A stretch of 6,400 nt of DNA from an uncultured Ruminococcus sp. (GTDB taxonomy: Bacteria > Bacillota > Clostridia > Oscillospirales > Acutalibacteraceae), in contig CACXHC010000113.1 of the NCBI GenBank assembly GCA_902767285.1, positions 1-6,400 on the forward strand, written 5' to 3'. The notes beneath the pieces are model-generated. The model was not told the DNA's origin and made no database searches. It saw only the letters and a program-made list of their open reading frames with translations. The translations under genes and the position numbers were made by a program. Of this stretch, positions 1 to 4,306 are shown piece by piece (the first letter of the stretch is position 1; every line of letters begins with the position of its first letter).

Positions 1-201
1 GTTAAAACACATAAAATTTGTATAGTAAAAGTTTTTTTTGCTTCTTTTTTTTTCAAAAAAAAGAAGAGAAAATAAGCAACAAATGGGGCTGTTGTTTTTT
101 CACATTCCCATTTGTTTCAGTTTATAGAATGTTCGTTAAAACACATAAAATTTATATAGTAAAAGTTTTTTTTGCTTCTTTTTTTTTCAAAAAAAAGAAG
201 A
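1..201. repeat. Two-copy 67-nt direct repeat with internal A/T hairpin
   Basis: Positions 1-67 and 135-201 are the same sequence with one substitution (g at 20, a at 154), an offset of 134 nt. Each copy starts GTTAAAACACATAAAATTT and ends in a perfect inverted repeat, CTTC-T8 paired with A8-GAAG around a 2-nt centre (41-66 and 175-200). The first copy touches the window edge, so it may be longer or belong to a larger tandem array to the left. The DNA between the copies (68-134) is unique. No coding capacity is credible here. The repeat lies downstream of the spoIIE stop codon. Its function is unknown; the hairpins are A/T-only and have no proper U-tract after them, so they are poor intrinsic terminators. 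Confidence 0.9.
78..116 (-). terminator. Possible spoIIE terminator hairpin
   Basis: AACAAATGGG (78-87) and CCCATTTGTT (107-116) form a perfect 10-bp stem with a 19-nt loop. Read on the minus strand, the direction of spoIIE, the stem is followed by GCTTATTTTC and then the pyrimidine-rich arm of the left repeat copy, so it could end the spoIIE transcript about 100 nt past the stop codon. The loop is long and the U-run is interrupted, so the call is weak. On the plus strand a competing shorter hairpin (74-81 with 90-97) precedes a T-run, but no plus-strand gene is nearby for it to serve. Confidence 0.3.
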
Positions 202-215
202 AATAAAAAAAGAGG

Positions 216-2510
216 TTAAAAAAAAGAAGAGTGCAGTTTTACGCCGATAACGGTAATATCGTCATCACGGGAGAACTTACTGCCGAGCATAGCTTCGTCG
301 ATAATATCATCGACAAGCACCTGAATATCGTCGCCGTTGAAATCACGCATCATAGCACCGATCCACTCATCACTTACGGCGACAGCACCGTCAGACACCA
401 TGATTACAATATCATCATCGCCCAGCGAGATTACATCATGCGTGAGTTTTACGTCCGTGAGAATACCTGCCGGAAGTGATGTCGGTTCAATGCGAATCAC
501 CTTTCCCCTATTTCTGAAAAATGTCACCGGAGCCCCGGCTTTCATAATCTCTGTTTCGCCGGAAAATAAATCGATAGTCAAAATATCTGCTGTGGCGAGA
601 GATTCATCATTCGATTTGACCATCAATGCCGAATTTACTGCCCCTAATGATGCGTCAAATCCTAATCCCGATTTCACCAGCTTTGATATAATACTTACTG
701 TCATACCGCCGTCAACAGCGGCTCTTCCGCCTGTTCCCATGCCGTCACTGATTATCGCCACAAAACGCCCTTGTCCGTCCTTAAAATAATTGAAACTGTC
801 ACCGCAAAGACGGCCGTTTCCGCAAATATGCTGTGCCGAACCTGTTTGTACATCGTATTTCGGTTTCTGCGAAAAAGTTACCCTTAACCTGTTTCCGACA
901 GCTGTACTTACGGGTGGCATAAATCCCCTTCCACAAATTTTTGATATTTCTTCCGAAATATCCATTTTTTTGAGCAGACGAATATTATCTGCCTCAAGCT
1001 CGGTTTCGATAGTCATTCTTCCGAATGTGTCTATCATAACACTGCATTCGTAAACCAGAAATCCTCTGATTTTTAGTGCCGACAATACTTTTTGAGCTGT
1101 CGCATTGTCACAGCATTCGTACTTGTCGAACTCGTCTTTCAAACCGCTCAGAATCTCCGCAAGCCCCGAAAACTGACCCGCAACCACTCCCCTTATCTGC
1201 GATATTCTCGCCTCTGCCGAAAGATAATTCATGTAGCTTTCGTAATTGTCACTTAGATTGTCTGCTACCTCGCCCGCCTTGCAGCAACGCTTACTGAAAA
1301 TTTTTCTTATTTCGCTTTCGTCAACTTTTGCCGAATTTCTCAAAATCGGTTCGAGTGCCTTCAATCGCTCAATATGATTTTCTTCGCCGTCTTTACAGCA
1401 AAAAGCCCTCATACCACACCTGCGACACGTTTCTTCAACAGTCTTAACAAAAATGCCGTCCATTTCGTTTCCGTATATTTTGTTGAGTTTTTTGGAAACA
1501 TTAATTACAGCCTCGTTTATGTTTTGTATTGCCTTAGACGCAAGGTCAAGACGCATGATTATTCCTCTACGCAAATTTTCGTTTTCTTTGTCAGACGAAT
1601 GAGGAGCTACAAAAAACGCTATCTTTCCGCCTACCTCCTTAGGAATAACCAAAAATATAACGATTGCCGTCACCGATTCATAAAAAACAGCGGTACTATC
1701 GGCAGTTATTCCGTCCGCCAAAAATACGACCGTACTGCAAAATAAAAAAGCAATCGCCGAACCGAATTTTCCGACATAAGAGAAAACACCTGCCATTAAT
1801 CCTCCGAAAGAATAACTCAAAGCAAGAAAATGCTTGTCCCCCGACGCAAAACCAAACGTGACCCCTGCCGCCGTTCCGCCTATACAGCCTCCCGCAGCCG
1901 AACCATAATACGCACAAAATAAAATCGCTGTGCCGGCGAGTATCCTCCCAACTGAAATTTTTCCGAACGTTATCATGTTGGCAGACAGCAAAAATATACA
2001 TCCCGACATTATTATGCAAGCTATCTCTTGTTGGTCGAATGTGGATATATTTTCACCTGCCGAAAGTGTCGTTTCCTTTAAAAAATATGCTCCCACCGCC
2101 GCCAACAGCGACTCGACAAAACACATGACAATCGACCCTCTGCCCGTTGCCGATATTATAACAACTCCCGTACAGATAAGCGGTGCCGAACTTATAAGCG
2201 GTGCAAACAATTTGTTACGGTTGATTTTTGGTAAATCGCTAAAAAGCCATCTGAGTGCATAAACTGTCACCACAGATGACACACATCTGAAACTCCCTCT
2301 CCCCTGCAAAAGTATGTAGCCCAATGCAGAACCCACAGATGCCGAAAGTGCGTTCTCATACGGAACCGCCGCCGCAAATGATATTCCAAACGGTGCGTAA
2401 CTCTCGAACACAGCAGCATGAGATACCAAAACTCCGCATAAAAAATAAATCGCCTGCATAATGATATTTTTGCTCTTTATAACAGGAATGATTTTTTGTG
2501 CCTCTCGCAT
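216..2510 (-). CDS. spoIIE: Stage II sporulation protein E (SpoIIE), membrane PP2C-type serine phosphatase
   Basis: In Bacillus, SpoIIE dephosphorylates the anti-anti-sigma factor SpoIIAA, which releases sigma-F in the forespore; it also binds FtsZ at the polar septum. The 764-residue product is slightly shorter than the roughly 827-residue B. subtilis protein and has the same three-part layout. Residues 17-295 are hydrophobic, with about ten membrane segments. Residues 310-550 form a helical cytosolic linker with a cysteine cluster, CRRCGMRAFCC, near 362-372. Residues 560-759 are the phosphatase domain. The metal-binding acidic motifs are all present: GDS (Asp571), SDGMGTGGRA (Asp589), VSDG (Asp707) and RDDDITVI (about 749-751), so it should be active. 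ATG at 2510 is preferred because GAGAGGAAG lies about 10 nt upstream; the TTG at 2531 would add seven residues but has no ribosome binding site. The protein ends only five residues after the domain, with HSSFF encoded by a repeat-like T-tract. Confidence 0.96.
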   Translation of the reverse strand: MREAQKIIPVIKSKNIIMQAIYFLCGVLVSHAAVFESYAPFGISFAAAVPYENALSASVGSALGYILLQGRGSFRCVSSVVTVYALRWLFSDLPKINRNKLFAPLISSAPLICTGVVIISATGRGSIVMCFVESLLAAVGAYFLKETTLSAGENISTFDQQEIACIIMSGCIFLLSANMITFGKISVGRILAGTAILFCAYYGSAAGGCIGGTAAGVTFGFASGDKHFLALSYSFGGLMAGVFSYVGKFGSAIAFLFCSTVVFLADGITADSTAVFYESVTAIVIFLVIPKEVGGKIAFFVAPHSSDKENENLRRGIIMRLDLASKAIQNINEAVINVSKKLNKIYGNEMDGIFVKTVEETCRRCGMRAFCCKDGEENHIERLKALEPILRNSAKVDESEIRKIFSKRCCKAGEVADNLSDNYESYMNYLSAEARISQIRGVVAGQFSGLAEILSGLKDEFDKYECCDNATAQKVLSALKIRGFLVYECSVMIDTFGRMTIETELEADNIRLLKKMDISEEISKICGRGFMPPVSTAVGNRLRVTFSQKPKYDVQTGSAQHICGNGRLCGDSFNYFKDGQGRFVAIISDGMGTGGRAAVDGGMTVSIISKLVKSGLGFDASLGAVNSALMVKSNDESLATADILTIDLFSGETEIMKAGAPVTFFRNRGKVIRIEPTSLPAGILTDVKLTHDVISLGDDDIVIMVSDGAVAVSDEWIGAMMRDFNGDDIQVLVDDIIDEAMLGSKFSRDDDITVIGVKLHSSFF

Positions 2511-2520
2511 AATATCGAAT

Positions 2521-2529
2521 CTTCCTCTC
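2521..2529 (-). promoter_or_regulatory. spoIIE ribosome binding site
   Basis: The minus strand reads GAGAGGAAG, then ATTCGATATT, then ATG (2510). It resembles the sites before the genes at 2840 and 3787 (GAGAGGGG and GAGAGGAG). It lies inside the longer reading frame that starts at TTG 2531, so it decides in favour of the ATG start. Confidence 0.8.
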
Positions 2530-2553
2530 AATAAAAATAATTTGTGCGAGTTA

Positions 2554-2586
2554 ATTATATATCAAGAGTGCCGATAAAAATGTCAT
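2554..2586 (-). promoter_or_regulatory. Candidate Spo0A-type sigma-A promoter of spoIIE, 21-bp spacer
   Basis: On the minus strand, ATGACA (2586-2581, five of six matches to TTGACA) is followed after exactly 21 bp by a perfect TATAAT (2559-2554). This would start transcription near 2547 and leave a leader of about 37 nt holding the ribosome binding site. Good hexamers set too far apart (21-22 bp) are known for the B. subtilis spoIIE and spoIIG promoters, which need phosphorylated Spo0A. An alternative reading is an overlapping extended -10, TGA-TATATA (2564-2556), with a 19-bp spacer. The assignment is inferred from sequence only. Confidence 0.6.
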
Positions 2587-2598
2587 TACAAGCGGTCT

Positions 2599-2605
2599 TT
2601 CGGCA
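2599..2605 (-). promoter_or_regulatory. Possible Spo0A box
   Basis: The minus strand reads TGCCGAA, which fits the TGNCGAA core of the Spo0A box. It is about 12 bp upstream of the candidate -35, around -52 to -58 from the predicted start, a plausible place for an activator. The core is short and TGCCGAA-like strings are common in this genome's coding DNA, so chance is a serious alternative. Confidence 0.3.
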
Positions 2606-2649
2606 TGGATTATTCTTGGTAAAAAAATAATAATTAACCAAACCATGCT
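2602..2649. repeat. Interrupted inverted repeat in the divergent intergenic region
   Basis: GCATGG (2603-2608) pairs with CCATGC (2643-2648), and inside it TTGGT (2616-2620) pairs with ACCAA (2637-2641), leaving an A/T-rich loop. One arm overlaps the possible Spo0A box. It follows no gene on either strand, so it is not a terminator. It may be an operator or have no function. Confidence 0.35.
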
Positions 2650-2727
2650 TGTTTTTAACGCAATATGTTTTTTCGCAGATAGTTTATTATTCGATTTTGT
2701 AAAAATGAGTGTTATTTTCTCCTATAA

Positions 2728-2743
2728 AAAATTAGCTAATTTT
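2728..2743. repeat. Perfect 16-bp palindrome, possible operator
   Basis: AAAATTAGCTAATTTT is a perfect palindrome, with imperfect flanking symmetry (CCTAT on the left, ATGG on the right). It lies about 60 bp upstream of the -10 of the gene at 2840 and about 140 bp upstream of the spoIIE promoter. It could be a site for a dimeric regulator. A/T-rich composition makes chance palindromes more likely, and no regulator can be named. Confidence 0.4.
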
Positions 2744-2802
2744 ATGGTGATAACTTTGTGAAATTTTTTTATAAAAAACAGGTATAAATTAAATCGAACT
2801 GC

Positions 2803-2811
2803 TGGTATAAT
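2803..2811 (+). promoter_or_regulatory. Extended -10 promoter of the DUF5677 gene
   Basis: TGGTATAAT is a perfect -10 hexamer (2806-2811) with the upstream TG of an extended -10 element. The sequence 17 bp upstream, TATAAA (2783-2788), is a poor -35, which is tolerated in extended -10 promoters. Transcription would start near 2818, immediately before the ribosome binding site, giving a leader of only about 22 nt. Confidence 0.65.
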
Positions 2812-2839
2812 TATTTTTGAGAGAGGGGCGTGAAATATT

Positions 2840-3679
2840 ATGGATTTTTTACCTGAACAAATGAAAGCTCAAGCCGATGTTTGGAATTACAGCGGTGCCG
2901 TGAAAATAGTAAATGAAAGCGAAGAACTTCTTCTTGATATGACCACCCTTAAAACATACGACACTTTCTCAAAAATCATAGTTGAATCTTACTCAAAAGC
3001 GATAATCACAACAAAAGAAATTCTCACCCTGCTTTATAACGGATTTCCCGAAGGTGCTATGGCGTTATCGAGAATTTTGTACGAATCTATGGTCGTAATG
3101 AGATTTTTGTACAGCCATAAAGATAACGAACAACTTTTGCAAAGATATATTGACGATTTTTCTGTAAAAGTTTCTCGTGACAAAATAAAATATTACAGCT
3201 ATATCCTCGAATACTCTCAAGACGATAACGAGCGTAACGAGGCTCAGCGACTCAAAGTTATCGCCCGAAAAGAACACAACAAACTAAAAGATAAGTATTC
3301 GGAATTTCTGTCATACAACAAACAAGGAAATTATCTGCATGATTACTGGTGGATCGGCGATGTACTGCCAAGCCGAAGTTTCGGTGCAGTACAAAACGAA
3401 ATGACTCTCGAAAATCTCAAGATACTTTATGTTCTGTCGTGTTACAGAGCCCACTCGGGAGTTGTCGGAAATGCCGTTCGTTTCGGAACAATGCTTGATG
3501 AGTCTACCCCGTCAACCAAAGGCAGTCTTAACGGATTTCAAGTTCCGCTGTGTTTTTCGCTCGTGTGCTTCGGAATTTTAACCGAAACTACTTTCGATTG
3601 TATCGGCGGTGACTGTCAAGGCATAGTTGACGGAATAGAACAAATAATCGCTCCATTTGAGGATTATCTGTATCGCTAA
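2840..3679 (+). CDS. DUF5677-like protein of unknown function
   Basis: A 279-residue soluble, mainly helical protein with no signal peptide or membrane segment. The stretch at about 70-105 (GAMALSRILYESMVVMRFLY, then an ERY-like LLQRYIDDF) resembles the 'A-x-R-x-x-x-E' helix of DUF5677 proteins, with Arg78 and Glu82 as likely conserved polar residues. A second conserved-looking block is YRAHSGVVGNAVRFG at 202-216, with His205. A charged, Lys/Arg/Glu-rich helix covers about 125-155. The family has no established biochemical role, so no function is assigned. The ATG is preceded by GAGAGAGGGG ending 11 nt upstream. It is monocistronic: its own extended -10 promoter lies upstream and a new promoter lies before the next gene. 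It is divergent from spoIIE, but nothing in the protein indicates a sporulation role. The family call is from memory of the motif pattern. Confidence 0.85.
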   Translation: MDFLPEQMKAQADVWNYSGAVKIVNESEELLLDMTTLKTYDTFSKIIVESYSKAIITTKEILTLLYNGFPEGAMALSRILYESMVVMRFLYSHKDNEQLLQRYIDDFSVKVSRDKIKYYSYILEYSQDDNERNEAQRLKVIARKEHNKLKDKYSEFLSYNKQGNYLHDYWWIGDVLPSRSFGAVQNEMTLENLKILYVLSCYRAHSGVVGNAVRFGTMLDESTPSTKGSLNGFQVPLCFSLVCFGILTETTFDCIGGDCQGIVDGIEQIIAPFEDYLYR

Positions 3680-3690
3680 AACGAATTTTT

Positions 3691-3713
3691 AAAAATTTAG
3701 TATAAAAATTTTT
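3691..3713 (+). terminator. Weak A/T-only hairpin after the DUF5677 gene
   Basis: AAAAATTT (3691-3698) can pair with AAATTTTT (3706-3713) across a short loop, starting 11 nt after the stop codon and followed by AGTTTTC. With no G/C pairs this is a poor terminator; it may simply be A/T-rich spacer upstream of the next promoter. Confidence 0.25.
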
Positions 3714-3722
3714 AGTTTTCTC

Positions 3723-3750
3723 TTGAAATTTTAAAAAATATTGATATAAT
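3723..3750 (+). promoter_or_regulatory. Strong sigma-A-type promoter of the small membrane protein gene
   Basis: TTGAAA (3723-3728, five of six) and TATAAT (3745-3750, perfect) are separated by 16 bp, with TG-A in front of the -10 (extended -10). The predicted start is near 3757, with a leader of about 30 nt carrying GAGAGGAG (3771-3778), 8 nt before the ATG. All elements are near consensus, suggesting strong vegetative expression. Confidence 0.8.
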
Positions 3751-3786
3751 AGTAAGTGTAAGGTTTATCCGAGAGGAGCAGTATCT

Positions 3787-4170
3787 ATGAACAAGTACAT
3801 TAGAAAACTGGGTTTCAGAAGTTCGGACGAAATGGAAATGCGTGTTACTATCAAGTCCATAAGAGCTGCGTGGTTTTATGTTATGGCATTCCTTATTGCG
3901 TGGGCTGTAATAAACGCCGTTGCCGCATCGGGCGGTTCGGGCGAAATCGTAACAACCATGGTGATTATTGCTCTTGTTTTCACGGCTGAATTGCTTTATT
4001 TTGGACTTCAATGGTGGTTCACCAAAAAGGCTGTAAATGAAAACAAATCCGAGCATACCAACATTAAAACTCTGAAAGCCAAAGGCAAAGGCAAAAACTC
4101 GTATGAGTACATCTACGAAGATGAGGACGGCAACCAATATATTTATGAAGAAGTGCCGGCTGACCAATAA
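3787..4170 (+). CDS. Small two-pass membrane protein of unknown function
   Basis: The product has 127 residues. An amphipathic, charged N-terminus (1-27, MNKYIRKLGFRSSDEMEMRV...) is followed by two hydrophobic segments at about 28-46 and 54-76, joined by a short glycine/serine turn (ASGGSGE). After WWFTKK come a basic Lys-rich stretch (about 80-103) and an acidic, tyrosine-rich tail (YEYIYEDEDGNQYIYEEV). By the positive-inside rule both ends are probably cytoplasmic. I do not recognise a named family with certainty; similar small proteins with a 'LGF-x-x-x-DE-x-E' start occur in Clostridia, as far as I recall. The start is well supported by GAGAGGAG 8 nt upstream. It is a complete single-gene transcription unit, with a near-consensus promoter before it and a strong terminator 40 nt after the stop. 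Confidence 0.85.
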   Translation: MNKYIRKLGFRSSDEMEMRVTIKSIRAAWFYVMAFLIAWAVINAVAASGGSGEIVTTMVIIALVFTAELLYFGLQWWFTKKAVNENKSEHTNIKTLKAKGKGKNSYEYIYEDEDGNQYIYEEVPADQ

Positions 4171-4210
4171 TCGAGACATATTTTCGTTTATGTAAACTCC
4201 AAAAAACGAG

Positions 4211-4250
4211 GGAGAGGCATATTTCAATATGCCTCTCCTTTGCTTTTTTT
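4211..4250 (+). terminator. Strong intrinsic terminator, probably bidirectional
   Basis: GGAGAGGCATATT (4211-4223) and AATATGCCTCTCC (4226-4238) form a perfect 13-bp stem with a 2-nt loop, followed by TTTGCTTTTTTT. It ends the transcript of the gene at 3787. On the other strand the stem is followed by CTCGTTTTTT, so it can also stop readthrough from the convergent U32 gene. Confidence 0.93.
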
Positions 4251-4269
4251 ACCTAAATGGGCAATAAAT

Positions 4270-4298
4270 CCCCGCCTCTGAGCGACTCGTAGGCGGGG
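4270..4298 (-). terminator. GC-rich hairpin after the U32 gene
   Basis: CCCCGCCT (4270-4277) pairs with AGGCGGGG (4291-4298), and an inner GAG/CTC pair (4280-4282 with 4286-4288) extends the structure. It begins about 8 nt past the stop codon of the minus-strand gene. The following minus-strand sequence is ATTTATTG, a weak U-tract, so termination may be partial or the hairpin may protect the 3' end, with 4211-4238 as a backup. Confidence 0.65.
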
Positions 4299-4306
4299 GA
4301 AGTATG

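Noticed and set aside
74..116. Two mutually exclusive plus-strand hairpins resembling a terminator/antiterminator switch
   Set aside because: No plus-strand gene follows; the downstream DNA is the 3' end of spoIIE on the other strand. The stems are also weak.
1..201. Possible CRISPR array or insertion-sequence end
   Set aside because: There are only two repeats, the 67-nt unit is too long and A/T-only, and there is one 67-nt spacer and no transposase or target duplication.
18..206. 62-residue plus-strand open frame rich in Phe and Lys
   Set aside because: It is a translation of the two A/T repeats (poly-T gives Phe, poly-A gives Lys), with no ribosome binding site.
1696..2019. 107-residue minus-strand frame within spoIIE
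   Set aside because: It is an out-of-frame shadow of the SpoIIE membrane region; the low-complexity Cys/Gly/Arg composition is typical of a frame shadow.
2532..2839. Possible riboswitch or small RNA in the intergenic region
   Set aside because: Both predicted leaders are under 40 nt and no known conserved aptamer motif or terminator is present; the region is explained by two promoters and A/T-rich DNA.
3712..4227. 171-residue minus-strand frame opposite the small membrane protein
   Set aside because: It is longer than the plus-strand gene but has no promoter or ribosome binding site, and it would start inside the terminator hairpin. The plus frame has promoter, binding site and terminator in order.
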